From Channallabes apus (taxonomy: Eukaryota; Chordata; Actinopteri; Siluriformes; Clariidae): DNA of 64,000 bases. The stretch lies in contig CM060109.1 in the NCBI GenBank assembly GCA_030522415.1, positions 29,967,892 to 30,031,891 of the forward strand. Direction: 5' to 3'. The notes below the pieces were generated by a model. The model was not told where the DNA came from and made no database searches. It was given only the letters and a program-made list of their open reading frames with translations. The position numbers and the translations under genes are program-made. Positions 29,091 through 41,703 of this stretch are shown piece by piece (the stretch's first letter is position 1; every line of letters starts with the position of its first letter).

Positions 29091-29365
29091 ATAGATTTGC
29101 CTTAGGTAAAGGAGCAGATCTGGGGGACTCATTGACGTAGAGTATTATGGTGAACTGGTATGTATAGATGCTGTCTTCCTCACTCTCATTTGATCACTCA
29201 GGTTTGTCGACGGTGAGGTGATTGTTTGCTTTACATCTCAGGGAGCCCTCATGTTTGTGTTTCCTTCTGGCTCTCCCTTTTAGTTATGCTGTCATAGTTA
29301 GTCCTGCCGGAGTCCCTGCTTGCACTCTACAGTAAATATACATTCACATTATACATTATGTGACT

Positions 29366-29539
29366 GTGAAATTTACATTTACATCTTATACAGAGCGACT
29401 TACATTTTTTTCTCATTATACATCTGAGCACTTGCTCAAGGGCCCAACAGTGGTGGCAACTTGGTGGTTGTGGGGTTTGAACCTGGGATCTTCCGAACCA
29501 TAGTCCAATGCCTTAACCACTGAGCTACCCCTGGCCCAC
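29366..29539 (-). repeat. tRNA-derived SINE, family C, inside the LINE 3' UTR
   Basis: The reverse complement starts GGGTAGCTCAGTGGTTAAGG (box A), then CCAGGTTCAAACCCC (box B). It continues GTTGGGCCCTTGAGCAAG and ends near GTAAATGTAAATTTCAC. The 7-bp TGTGACT occurs on both sides (29359-29365 and 29540-29546) and is a good target-site duplication. Confidence 0.8.
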
Positions 29540-30344
29540 TGTGACTATACCTCTTTCTCTTTCCTCTCTCCCCCTGTCTCCCCCTTTCACTCTTTTTCTC
29601 TCTCTCTGTCGGGCTACACATGTCATCCCTGAGCTGCCAGTGATCCAGACTCCCTTTGCCCTCCGGACCTGTCTGACCCATCCTGGTGCCCCGCTTCTGG
29701 TTGGAGGTCTCATCGCATGGATGCCCCATGTGTGTCTTTGGGATGCGTCTGGTGTCTGGGGATGATTCTCTCTACTTAGAAGACGGTTCTGGCCTCGACT
29801 GGTGTTGGCAGCTGTTTCTCTGAGGACTTGACAATTCGATAGTTCAAGACTGGAACTTTCTACAAGTCTATCTGAGTCTCCAATAACTACCTGGACTCCA
29901 TTTTAACATCAATTAACATCAACTATTATAGCTGAACTGCCTAACACACTGTATAAATGCAGATCATTTCCTGCTATCTGTTTCACCCAGATGAGGATGG
30001 GTTCCCTGTTGAGTCTGGTTCCTCCCAAGGTTTCTTCCTATTACCATCTCAGGGAGTTTTTCCTTGCCACTGTCGCCCTCGGCTTGCTCACCAGGGACTA
30101 TCTGACCATTCTGATTCATACACATTCACATTCCATACAAACTTAAATTATTATTTTGATTGTGTAAAGCTGTTTTGAGACAACGTCAATTGTTAAAAGC
30201 GCATACATTTTATTTTATACAAATAAAATTGAATTGAATTGAATCATTGACACCCTCAAGCAAGACGGTAAGACACAGAAAGAAATTTCTGAATGAATAG
30301 GCTGTTCCCAGAGTGCTGTATCAAGGCACCTCAGTGGGAAGTCT

Positions 30345-30923
30345 GTGGGAAGGAAAAAGTGTGACAGAAAACACTGCACAACGAGAAGAGGTGACCAGGC
30401 CCTGAGGAAATGGGCTACAGGTTGCAAATTTTGCATGTCATTCAGAAATCAAGGTGCCAGAGTCTGGAGGAAGACTGGGGAGAGGGAAATGCCAAAATGC
30501 CTGAAGTCCAGTGTCAAGTACCCACAGTCAGTGATGGTCTGGGGAGCCATGTCAGCTGCTGGTGTTGGTCCACTGTGTTTGATCAAGGGCAGGGTCAATG
30601 CAGCTAGCTATCAGGAGATTTTGGAGCACTTCATGCTTCCATCTGCTGAAAAGCTTTATGGAGATGATGATTTAATTTTTCAGCACGACCTGGCACCTGC
30701 TCACAGTGCCAAAACCACTGGTAAATGGTTTACTGACTATGGTATTACTGTGCTCAATTGGCCTGCCAACTCTCCTGACCTGAACCCCATAGAGAATCTG
30801 TGGAATATTGTGAAGAGAAAGTTGAGAGACGCAAGACACAAGAATCTGCAAAAGGATTCCCGACCAAGTATTGAGTGCATAACTGAACATAATTATTTGA
30901 AGGTTGACTTTTTTTTGTATTAA
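30345..30923 (+). pseudogene. Tc1 transposase C-terminal fragment
   Basis: Cut-and-paste transposase of the DDE type. The fragment reads QSVMVWGAMSAAGVGPL, then the second catalytic Asp in FQHDLAPAHS and the third residue, Glu, in PDLNPIENLW. The block with the first Asp is missing between KFCMSFRNQ and GARVWRK. The N-terminal helix-turn-helix half was lost where the LINE entered. The product would be inactive. Confidence 0.8.
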
Positions 30924-31145
30924 AAACAATTTTCTTTTATTGGTTGGATGAAATATGCTAATTTTTTTAGATAGGGATTTTGGGTTTTCATGAGCTGTAT
31001 GCCACAATCATCAATATTAAAACAATAAAAGGCTTGAACTACTTCAGTTGTGTGTAATGAATCGAAAATATATGAAAGTCTACAGTACATTACATAAAAT
31101 AATGAACTTTATCACAATATGCTAATTTTTTTAGAAGGACCTGTA

Positions 31146-31878
31146 TACATAAAATATTAACTTTATAGTTTATTATACATATGATCTCTGCAGAAAAGTA
31201 TACAGAAATCTTATGTCCATTTTTGTAAATTGGTGTGAAAACAATGAAACAGAAGTGCACAGATATGTTTACAATTAATCACTGATTTCATTATTTTTGT
31301 TAAAAAGGAAAAGGGTAATCGCTTATACTGGGGTTTATTTAAATAAAAGTAATAAGGTTAAATCGTTCTTTTTATAGTTATTTATTAAATTTGCTGTAGT
31401 GAGGCAGCAAGAGCTGGGGCAAGTGTGGCAATAAGTTTAAGCAAACATGTCTGGTTATTGTTTACACTAGTTGGCTCTGTTCGGTTAGAAAACCTCTTCC
31501 TGATTACAGGTTTGAAACTTTAGTATTAATTAAACACATTCCAGCATAGTGCAAGACTGTAACAGATAACTTTGACCACTAGGGGACAGTCATGTCATTC
31601 ACGACAGAAGCCATGTTTTTTTTTTTTTTTTTTTTTATCACATGAATTGTGGAGAGGTGTTAAGGTATCACCATACAGTAGTGTGCAATACAGACTTCCA
31701 GTTTTTCTAGACAAACAATTACTACTTGTAGTCAAATATCTAAAATTGTCTAAATGACACATTGTTTTCTCTTAATGATAAAGATACTTGAGTGTGACTT
31801 GACAGCATAACCTTTATGTGACTCTGACATACCAAAATACCTCATGCTAAAAGTAATTTGTCATAAACCTATAAAGTA
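31146..31878. other. intergenic, nothing recognised
   Basis: AT-rich spacer with a run of 22 T bases near 31617. No gene or repeat family was identified. Confidence 0.4.
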
Positions 31879-32539
31879 CACTGCCTGGCCAGAAAAATGT
31901 CATTCAACAACTTTAAGCTTTGATTGTGATGTGCAATGTAGTTTTGTGTGTGAAAATGATTCCTTATACGCCCAGAACCACTCATTCACAATTTGAGTCC
32001 AGGAATACACCTTAATTATATTCGGATAGTCATACCATTTATAACCCTGCCTGCCTAGGCTTGTAAAGTGGCCACTATGCATGATGGGTGCATCGCTTCA
32101 TGCACTTCAATTCTTACCCTGATTACCCTGGAATAGGGTCAATCTGGACTTATCATACCATATGATCTTTTTCTATTGCTCCACAGTCTTTTTGTGCACT
32201 AGCAAATTGAAATTTTGTCTTTTGTGTATTCTGCCTAACAAGTTGTTTTCTTATGTTCACACAGCTGATTACTCCCAATCCTGTGAGTTCAATGAACATT
32301 GTGTGCATTTGGAAATGCTTTTACTTTCACTATAAAACAATGGGCTGATTTCTACTGTTGATTGTTTTTTTTTTAACAATGCACCTAAATAATTGATTGA
32401 TTTCTATTCATGATTTTTTGTCTGACCACTCATCGAAGTTGATGGTCCTGCACTACCCAAGTTTTGTTTTCTTTGCATGATGTATGCCAGTAATTTGACC
32501 CTTCTGAAATGCCAACTTTTTATGGCCAGAGGGTGTAAG
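31879..32539 (-). mobile_element. Tc1/mariner relic, family D, copy 2 with both ends
   Basis: The ends ACACTGCCTGGCCAGAAAAA and TTTTTATGGCCAGAGGGTGT are inverted copies with four mismatches. The interior is a short, decayed transposase in reverse, recognised by collinear similarity to 3400-3980 (for example CACTATGCATGATGGGT and CACACAGCTGATTACTCCCA). It is internally deleted and not coding. Confidence 0.6.
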
Positions 32540-33990
32540 TTAGCCCTGACAAAATCATCCACAACTAGGCTTGTAACCAGCTGAACTCAAAACTGATGAG
32601 GGCATTATTTATGTCAGCTGATGCCAACTGAAATGAGCCTTTATAAAAGTTTCTGTAAATTTATACCAGTTGTCCTGAAAAGTATAGATAGGTGTCACTC
32701 AGCCTTATGAACACTACCCTAACATTTTTTTTCCAGCTCCAGTTTAGAAAATCAGCTGCAAGAAATAACCCATGTCAAAGCTTGATTAGGCTGGAAATCG
32801 GAGTTTCGGTGCCAGTGGTTTTATCTTGACTATCAAAGTGAAGTACACATTCTTCATTAGGTCAGCTAAAGGTATCAGACCAAAACACTACAGAAGGGCT
32901 GAGATCCTGCCATTTTCTTTCACTTGGCATGACAGGAAGACCTTTCATTTCAGCAAAGCCCTTTGTTTGCTGACCGCTTCACACACCAGATAAAGCTCTT
33001 GACTTTAATGAGGCTCTATTTATTAGAGCAATGGCACCTTAAAGATATTGTGCCATTTTACATGTGAGTTAGTTCTCAGCATGGATAATTCTTTTGGGGG
33101 GAAAAAAAGATCTCCAATATTGCTGATAAAACGAGCACTGGTATCATAGGTAATTGCTCTGTAGTACTATTATTGTGGTACAAGATATGATCCACAACGC
33201 ATTGTGATATACAGTAAATATAATTCTGAGAAGAAAGAAAATCGGTCATATTCATAAATTTGTTCCAGGATGTTAAGCCAAGCTTATGTCAATGTATTAA
33301 AAAAATGTGAATCTAGACAAAAAAAGTTAAAATAGTAGGGAAGAAAAGCCTTTCAAACACCCATACGATAACATCCTCTTCAAAATTAAATAGTCCCACA
33401 ATACCTTGCAGCTGTACCCCATGGGACTTCAATGATGTAGACTTAATTAATCCACACACCTGAGCTCAATTGCACTTCTGGATATTTTTGGTTTGCACAC
33501 ATGCTAACCTAAGTCGTATGGGTTTCGAATTATATTTTAAGACATTGAAGCCTATTTATGAAGCTTTCCTTTGCCATAAAGTTTTGAATGTAGAATCTCA
33601 AACTGTGAAATGTTTTGAAATCATCTAATGAGAATAGGTAGCGAAATCTTAGAGATGACAATTATTAATTGAAAATGAATGAAAAAAGTTACCCTTCTCA
33701 GCATGAAAGTTTGAAGTCTTTAATAAAATGACCTTAAAACAAGGACCCCAAACATTGTTGCAAATTCAACCTCAAAACAATGTCTTAATAGAGTTTTCTT
33801 AATATCCATTCACATAATGTCTGACCACTATACTGTACATTCATGTTCCCGTAGGTTTATTAAGGTTTCAGAAATCTGTATTGAAGAATGTGGCAAACAC
33901 AACAGCTTTCTTGTGTGAGCACTGGAATATGGCCAGGCCAACAGTCAGGAAAAACGTCATTGATATGATAAACTGGTCATGTAGTTCATT
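32540..33990. other. intergenic, nothing recognised
   Basis: AT-rich spacer. I see no gene, splice pair or transposon ends. Confidence 0.4.
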
Positions 33991-34337
33991 CAGTCATCTT
34001 ATGTAGTAATCCAGTTGTCTAACCTGTGTTGGAAGCAGAAAAATATGTGATGGCTAGGGGACTGGATCAGAGCAAATCCAAAACTGCAGGTCTTTTGGGG
34101 TGTGCCCGGACCTGCAGTGGTCAGGAAAATCAGGCTTATTGATGCACATGGGAACTGAGGGCAGGCAGGTGTAGTCTGATTCAATAGAAGCGTTAGTGTA
34201 GATCAAATGAGGTAAAGGTTAATGCTGGTTGTGATAAAAGGGTGGTGTCTAAATGAACAACACAAAGTGCATTACTGTTATAATGGCAAATGTGGGACCT
34301 ACGCAATGTTAGGCATAATGTTATGGCTGATCGGTGT
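33990..34337 (+). mobile_element. Tc1-like MITE, family F, copy 1
   Basis: Pieces such as GTGATGGCTAGGGGACTGGA, CAAAACTGCAGGTCTTTTGG and GGCTTATTGATGCACATGG follow the order of a Tc1 transposase N-terminal part. The element ends GGCATAATGTTATGGCTGAT. The catalytic part is deleted. A second copy lies at 61180-61600. Confidence 0.6.
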
Positions 34338-36880
34338 GTGTGTGTGTATCTATATATATATAGAGAGAGATAATCAAAGCAGCAGCTTAAGGCAAGGAAA
34401 AAGTATAGATTTTGAAGTGAATCAAATGGTTATTAAACAATACAAAAGTGAAAAATCAGTGAATCATATTGCTTATAACTTAGGCATGTGGTGAATCTAG
34501 TATAGTGCAGCTACAATGCAGCATTCTATTGACCAAGCAATATATGTACATGTATATTTACTTGCCTTTGCAGTAGATTTCTTTGGGGACCAATGGATTT
34601 CTTCTAGTCAGTGTCCTCGCTGGCTCTGCTCAGGGCATTGGCCTTTTTGCCAAAAAATAAAAAATAAAAAATAAAACCCTTAGTGTGAGAATTTCAAGGT
34701 TGTATTTCAGATAAGAGAAAAATTGAAAGCTTGAAGTGTTGATCCAATGTTATGTTATCAATGTAATCAATCTACGGTAGCTTTCAAAAACAACCTAATT
34801 CCAGTAATCATGTCCCAGCATGTACAATTTGCAAATTAATATTAGCACTATGTTTTGACACCCAAAAGTTCCTGGTGGGTTTTACCTTACACATCTAAGA
34901 ACAAATAGTTGTTTATTAAGTATAAGTACCATAGCTCAAAAGTGGAGGACTGTTTTCCAAAAAAAGACTCCTGTAGTTGGGTAGTTGAAAAAAAAATATA
35001 TAGCAGAGCAGTAATTCTTAGCAAAAATTATGTTGCATTACACTTCAGCAACATGGAGAAAACATTCCACGCCACAATGTAACTGTGTACTGAGTGCAAA
35101 ACCCTAAGTAGGAAATTCAGTAGGCTTAGTGTTTTTTTAAGTTTTATACTAATTTACATATGAAGTCAATTTAGAGTTTTAGGCTGATGCAATAAACTGA
35201 CAGTTTGATAACTGTATATAACAATTTTGCCCACTGTATCTTGTATTTTAAATAATGATAAAATGTGCATTGCATGTCTAAACAAACTCATTTAAATTAA
35301 ACATGGGCAGTGGACTCGCACCTAGATGGCTGATGGTTCAATTCCTGCCTGGGATCTGTATGTGTGTGAAGTGCTTAGTGGGTCTCCTCTGGGTACTCAG
35401 GTTTTCTCCTGCAGTACAAAAACATGCAGGGTATTTCCATGAACAGCCATTACAAAGTACAGTATATTTGTATTGCACAGCCCTGTCAAAATCCATCCAC
35501 ATTTTTGGAATTCTGAAATGTATACGATTTCAGATGTTTCTAAGAAAAAAATAGGAGTAATTAATATTATTGTGTCATGACCTTGACTTTGTCTTTCTCA
35601 CCTATCTAGTCAGCTCACCTGTGTGTCAAAAGCTGGACCTAATTAAAGAATTTTTAAGCATTGCACATGGAACATGTAACGTATACTATAGATTCCAATT
35701 AAACACATGCAAACCAGGGAAGTGAAAAAGCTTCCTGACTCATTCCAGTCTTAATTAAGGGAAGAGAAATGACAGAAGAAGTTTGCCACATTCTTATTTT
35801 GTTTGTTTTGAACTTATATTCAGCCTTATAAGATGAAATAAAATGAGTTATTAAAGTCCAAAAGAAAATCACAGAATAAAACCACATTTGTAAATTTTTT
35901 TACATTACAGATACATTACCGATACATATAGATGAGTACCACAGCACAATTAAATTAAATTGAGAATGGGTTGAGAATGTCTGAGATACATAAATTTTTA
36001 AATCCCTGATAATAATACACAACTGGCATGTAATCAAAACTGCTTTTGTTTTTGCCACAAACGCTTGTTATAGATGTTTCTATTATGATAATTATTGAGT
36101 CAGTACAAAGCATTGTGTATTTCCAAATATTAAAAATGTATTTAAAAATAATTCTGTCAAAAAAATATATGTGAAAAAAATTGTCTGGCAGTAAAGAAAA
36201 CATTTTCCATAGCATACCAATATTCACAAGAAAAATAAATTTTGCCTTCTAAGATTTGGTCTGTCACACCATGTATACTGTAGACTTTATATTTTATAAA
36301 TGTTTCTCTTTCTAGGTTATTTAATGTAAAAATGTTTAATTTAATTATTCATGAAGACATCTTAGCTTCACAGTATTTCTTTGCATATAAACCTTAACCC
36401 TAACCTTAACATTTTTCTACAGTGCATATAATGTATATTATGCATTATAGGCAAAAAGCAGAGGAGACACAATATCTGTGTAATAAATATATTTAAAAAA
36501 CAACCTTAGATAACTTCTTCTTCTTTTTTTTATTTGAAGGCTGCTATAAAAATTGTTAAGGACTTGGGAAGAGTGTCCTTGAGATTTTTTAAAAACTTTT
36601 TTGTAAGATGGATAGAGCAAACAGAATGAAATGATTTTCATCTACGTGAGATCAACAATATGGTCAGAAGGCCATCCATTGATTTCCAACCATCTTCACA
36701 GATGCACTAATGACACATAACATTTTCTCTGATGTTGTTACACTACACCTCCGCTTTCCTGCAAAGTTTCTACTGATGTCTTTCTCTAAGCACAGTTTAG
36801 AAAAGAATAAACTAATGTAAATATTTCTATTTCCTGTTTTTCACATTTTGATCTGAATATGGTTGATTACAGTGGGCATT
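34338..36880. other. intergenic, with one diverged SINE at 35305-35440
   Basis: The only recognisable item is a decayed family A SINE on the plus strand (GGTTCAATTCCTGCCTGGGA, then TGGGTCTCCTCTGGGTACTC). A short TG/TA microsatellite lies at 34335-34364. The rest is AT-rich and unassigned. Confidence 0.45.
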
Positions 36881-37400
36881 CAAGACAAACAAGGACATTT
36901 GATAAATAATATTTGTGCAGAATAATTGAACAGTAAAATTAGAATAACAGTAAAAACTCCCTTTATTTCTCGATATAACCCACCTGTTACAATAATGCAC
37001 TTATCCCAGTGTTTCACTAGTGCTTGGATACCATCAATGTAGAAAGTTTCCTCAGTATTCGGAGCCATGATCATCCTGCTTTTTTATATCTGACATGCTG
37101 GCTTCCCAGGAACTCCTTTAATGGCCATTGGATATGGCTTGGAGAGAGGTTAGGACAGTACTAAGGATGTGGTATTTGTGAATGATTGTGTGTACAGTTC
37201 CCACAGAAGGCTATTGTCTCTTCCACAAGTTGGTGACAGGTTATCAATCGATTTTCAAGTATCAGGTGTTCCACTCGCTGAATGTTCCCAGCTATGTTAG
37301 CTAAATGTTAGCTCCAGTGAACCACACAGATGTACAGCTTTCTTTAAATTTGATTCATTTAAATGTTTTACAGTAGGCAAGAGTCTCATCATTGTACTGT
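36880..37400 (-). mobile_element. possible mariner-like transposase remnant
   Basis: A minus-strand frame contains FYIDGIQALVKHWDKCIIVT, which resembles the C-terminal end of mariner-type transposases. The upstream part is shredded by stops. No ends were located. Confidence 0.35.
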
Positions 37401-38671
37401 GCATGAAATCTTCTATAAATGTTGACCAATTTTACGACTTCAGGATAAATTTCATCACTAGTCCTGGATTGACGTGAATGACACATATAAAGGCATTGAT
37501 AAAATGAAAAATCTAAAAAAGCATACTTAATTAATTGTCTTAAGTGTGTTGTAAGAGTAGTACTTTTAGTGTTGAGAGGCAGATATTGTACATTTCCAGT
37601 GAACCATTCATTTCATCTTGATGAGAACGCATAAATGGATATGAAGAAAATAAGAAGGCCAATCTCTTAAAGTAAAACTTAAAATGGAGAAAATGGCTGA
37701 GCATTTACTAAATGTATTTAATTTAATAAATATATACCATTTTAATGGTACCAAGCTTACTTTCCTGGCTTAATAATAATTGCCTTATAGTAGCTCCCTC
37801 CACATGAGATAGAAGATAGAATGAAATGGTTTATTTAAAACAAAACACCAGGGCTTCAAACCTTAAAAAACGACATTATAAAAAGCTTTAAAAATCTGTT
37901 TTAATGGAAATATTGATTCCTTTACAAATCACACAAGCAATTTCAACATGAGGCCGAAGGGTATTAAACAGGATGTTAAACTGACACTGAACAGCAAAGC
38001 TACAGCAGGTCAAGCACAAATATTTAGTGTTTAATATATTGTAACATATTATCATGGACAGACCTATGTACACCACCTATAGTTACTTAGTTTTATCTAC
38101 TAGTTTTGTCAAAGAGAAATATTTAATTTAACTTTTTTGAGCAGAACCTATAACTCTATAATCTTCTCCTGAACCTAACACCAACTATTAAAATAAGTGA
38201 TAAGTCTCGATAATTGATTTGCTTGTTGAATTTGTTTTTAATCAAGACGAGGAGCAAAGACCAGCTGAATTGTTTGAATATTATTCATTAGCATTGCATT
38301 GTTTGTGCATCTTGGCCTCATGTTAAACTTTTAAAGTCAAAGCTTATTATTCAGCTATTCACCTTAAAGCATTTTTCTTTCAGTAACTGTGTGTTGCAAT
38401 ATGTTGGAGTTGTTAGAATTACACATGGAATGACAAATTCCTATTACAGCAAACAGTCAAGCATTATAGACAGATACACAAATCCCATGTGAGGTCATTA
38501 TACTGACTCAAAGCTCAACTTACTGGATGGATTCTGCATACAGCAGAGTTTGGGGAAAAAATCTTGTGGTCAGAAGAAACAAATTAACATGATGGTACAT
38601 TTTTGATAGGTTGTTGAATAAATGATGCACATAGAATATGTATATCATAAGTTGAGGAGGCAGCATGACAA
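37401..38671. other. intergenic, nothing recognised
   Basis: AT-rich spacer without a supported feature. Confidence 0.4.
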
Positions 38672-38905
38672 AATTTAATTCAATTCAATTTTATTTGTAT
38701 AACTCTATTAGTAATGATCATTGTTATAAAGCAGTTTTAAAGAATTGTAAGGGCATATGTATGAAGTATGAATATGTTTGTCCCAGAAGTGCAAGCCAGA
38801 GGAAGTGGTGCCAAGTAAAATCTCTCTGAGATGACAAAAGGTAGAAACCTTGTGAAGAACGAGACTCAACCGGGAACCTCATCAAATAGTATGACCATAC
38901 AGTAA
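38672..38905 (-). mobile_element. L2-like LINE 3' end fragment (same family as 27403-30243)
   Basis: It starts with the reversed tail TTAATTCAATTCAATTTTAT. It then has a decayed match to the 3' UTR, ending in GAACGAGACTCAACCGGGAA, the reverse of the GGTTCCCTGTTGAGTCTGG landmark. Only the last 230 bp or so is recognisable. Confidence 0.65.
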
Positions 38906-40639
38906 ATCATTCCCTGCATCATTCCCAATCATTTGAGCACAAAAGTCTTCATGGGAATTTCAGTATTATGCTATTTAGCGATTGCAGTAACAAGCCATCA
39001 CAGAAAAAAATGACTGCATCAGCCCAGTCCAAGGTCATATTCATGGCCATTGAGTGCAACCATCTTCAGTCACTATACACATCCCAAGTAGACAACATGT
39101 GGCAATTTCTAATCATTTAAATCAGTCCTAAACTATCATTATATAAAATCTGTTATCTGTAACCATTTCAAGTTTTTAAGTTAGTGTCCATATTTCTGGA
39201 TGAGCTCCTACATTTAAAAACATATATTTTAAAACAAAGCTATTCAGAATTCATGAACATAATTATACACAATGTATACCCAGTCATGGTAAAAGCAAGT
39301 GCCCGTAAGTCTTAAATCTACTGTATCTAAGATATTTTATGTCTTAACGTTCTTATCGTCCTTCTAAGGCCTTAAAAAATGTCCTGATAAATATCCTGCC
39401 TTGTGATTCACAACAGATGGTAGCAAATGGTATAGCTGAAATGGAAATAGCATTTTAGACCCAGTGGAAACATAACAGAATTAGTCTCTCTGCCATTTTC
39501 ACCACCACTTTTATGTACATGTGAAGAGACTATCCAGTGCAGTGTAACAAAGTACAAGCTAAATGTTCTGCCAGTCTAGTTTCATAACACCCAGTTTGCT
39601 TTCTGCAGTGAACCATGTGTGCAACAGTCACCGTGCTTGCTGAGGTCTTAATTGCATGTCGCAGTAATCTGCTAGCTTGTTTGAGGAGCCTGTGACAGAA
39701 TTGCCTTTGAGAGATAATCACCTGACTGATAGTGGAGCACTGCACACATCTGTCTTTCCCTTGTTGCTGCAGGATGATAAAGAGTCTTTCATCTGGACTT
39801 TGATGTCTCCAGCCACTGCTTGTTGGTTGTGGGCAACTGATCTCACAAAGAATTTTGAACATGTTAATAATAAGAGATATAACTTGTTGGCCTTTTAAAT
39901 TTAACAGGCAATTCAACATAAAACTGTAGATTGTTCTGAAATTGCCCAATTGTATGTCTTAGTTGACACTTTGTTAGACGTTCATCAATTATCTTTATTG
40001 TCTTTTGGGGCACAGATGTGTTCTAATATATTTCTGAAACTTAGTATTATCATAAACATACAGTCTGCTGTTAATTTTTTACTCCCTGCTGTTGTCTAAT
40101 ATGATTTCCCATAAACAAATGACATCAGGATTTACAACGTATATTAAAGCAATTACGTAGGATACCTCACAGGCCATATATCACATGTTTATACATGTTT
40201 TGGTATTGTTCGGTAGTAATCTTAAGTGGAAATCAAAATCTTAGGGGATGCTTCTTACAGCATGCTTACAGGAGAAATGTACTTGTCATCTCAGGATACT
40301 ATTCAGAGGGAAAGGCAGCAATTTCAGCTGATAGCCCTACTGTGGCCTTTCCCAAAAGTTTCTACTGTTGGCTGCTGCTGGCCAGTGATGCATGGCACCT
40401 CAATAGAATTAAAATAATTGTAGGTTATTTGTTGAATGTGACAAATGACCTGCACTGGGGCCAAGTCCTGAAGCACATAATGGAATGTTAAAGTGTCACA
40501 GGGGGAAGAATGGAGGTGACTTTGACTATTGACCTTGACCATACAGGGTAATAGCTGAAACTACACTTTTCAAACATGAAGCAGAAAAATGGGGGAAAAT
40601 ACCATTATGCAGCACTGCTAAATGTTATAAATGTTAATT
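38906..40639. other. intergenic, nothing recognised
   Basis: Open frames of 73-139 codons occur on both strands between 39530 and 40540. None has splice partners, recognisable domains or homology that I can name. Confidence 0.4.
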
Positions 40640-40650
40640 GGATTATTCCA

Positions 40651-40993
40651 GGCGGCACGGTGGTGTAGTGGTTAGCACTGTCGCCTTGCACCTCCAGGGT
40701 CCGGGTTCGATTCCCAGCCAGGCTCGATTCCCGTCTCTGTGTGCATGGAGTTTCCATGTTCTCTCCGTGCTCAGTGGGTTTACTCCGGGTACTCCGGTTT
40801 CCTCCCACAGTCAAAAGACATGCAGATTAGGCTAATTGGCGTTCCCAAATTGACCATAGTGTGTGTGTGTGCTCTGCGATGGATTGGCACGCTGTCCAGG
40901 GTGTACCCTGCCTTGTGCCCAGAGTCTCCTGGGATAGGCTCCAGGTCCCCGCGACCCTAATACAGGATAAAGCAGTATAGAAGATGAATGAAT
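40651..40993 (+). repeat. SINE family A, full-length copy with target duplication
   Basis: Begins GGCGGCACGGTGGTGTAGTG with box A, then GGTTCGATTCC (box B). The body is GTTTCCTCCCACAGTCAAAA and TAGGCTAATTGGCGTTCCC, and the tail is AGAAGATGAATGAAT. It is flanked by a perfect 11-bp duplication, GGATTATTCCA, at 40640-40650 and 40994-41004. This copy defines the family: tRNA-like head of about 75 bp, body of about 240 bp and a simple ATGA-rich tail. Confidence 0.9.
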
Positions 40994-41243
40994 GGATTAT
41001 TCCACAGAAGTTAGTGCAGCCCCATGTAAGCAGGCCTATATGTTATACTTATGGCATCTGACTTTCAACCATTTTCTCATACCTTTAGGCATTGATCTTC
41101 AGTAACCACTTTATCTTGGTCAGGGTATTCATCACAGGGCATCATGTACACAAACTGACATATTTGAATTTGTTTTTCTGCCTATACCTGCAAGTTTTAG
41201 GGCAGTAGGAGGAAACCAAAGGACTTGGAGGAAACGCATGCAC

Positions 41244-41247
41244 ACAC

Positions 41248-41313
<66 letters not shown>
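41244..41313. repeat. (AC)n microsatellite
   Basis: An almost uninterrupted dinucleotide run of about 65 bp. It generates meaningless poly-CV frames on the minus strand. Confidence 0.95.
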
Positions 41314-41316
<3 letters not shown>

Positions 41317-41698
41317 ATGCACAAATGTACTGATTGTGTGTGTCCATTAAGCTTTTTTTTAATTGTAATCCAAGTGTAGAGACTGTTCTTTAGTTCCTTA
41401 GTAAATGTACTGTACGATGACCTTTTGTTTTGGTAAAAGTTCAGTAAAAATGTATACTGGGACTAAGTTCTAGGTTTCAATACCTTCTAAACCTTCAAAT
41501 GACTAATAAAAACAACAACTCAACTACAATATTACTACATAGTCTTATGTAATAAATCACAATCTTTGCCAACCATTAGCAGAATTATCAGTACCATAGT
41601 TGATTGTACGATTATGTTACCATATTATAATTTCCTCACTAGGCATAATGGAAAACAACTGGTATTCAGTTTTCCCCTATAACATCATTATTTACAAA
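41314..41698. other. spacer before the Gypsy element
   Basis: AT-rich, nothing recognised. Confidence 0.4.
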
Positions 41699-41703
41699 GT
41701 GAT

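Larger units (their letters stand above)
27403..30243 (+). mobile_element. L2-like LINE, 5'-truncated, nested in the Tc1 element
   Basis: It contains a long reverse-transcriptase frame, then about 1.1 kb of 3' UTR with GGGTTCCCTGTTGAGTCTGG, CTCCCAAGGTTTCTTCC and GCTGTTTTGAGACAACGTCA. The 3' end is a GAATTGAATTGAATC repeat, the terminal signal of this LINE family. The endonuclease half is absent. The Tc1 sequence resumes directly after the tail, but I could not define a target duplication, so some Tc1 sequence was probably lost at insertion. A second 3' end of this family is at 38672-38900. Confidence 0.85.
27109..31143 (+). mobile_element. Tc1-like transposon, disrupted by a nested LINE
   Basis: The ends are CAGGTCCTTCT and AGAAGGACCTG, flanked by TA at 27107-27108 and 31144-31145, the standard Tc1 target duplication. 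The inverted repeats are about 200 bp each, and each carries two copies of AAAAAATTAGCATAT, one outer and one inner, which is the IR/DR design. The transposase lies on the plus strand but only its middle and end survive (30345-30923). The LINE at about 27403-30243 replaces the region where the N-terminal DNA-binding domain should be. Confidence 0.9.

Noticed and set aside
39530..40542. Cluster of frames of 63-139 codons as a possible host gene
   Set aside because: No consistent splice sites, domains or codon pattern; the frames conflict on both strands.
40651..40730. tRNA-like sequence with box A and box B
   Set aside because: It is the head of a SINE; the acceptor stem does not pair as in a functional tRNA. 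The same applies to the other SINE heads in the window.
41132..41324. Poly-(CV) frames
   Set aside because: They are translations of the (AC)n microsatellite.
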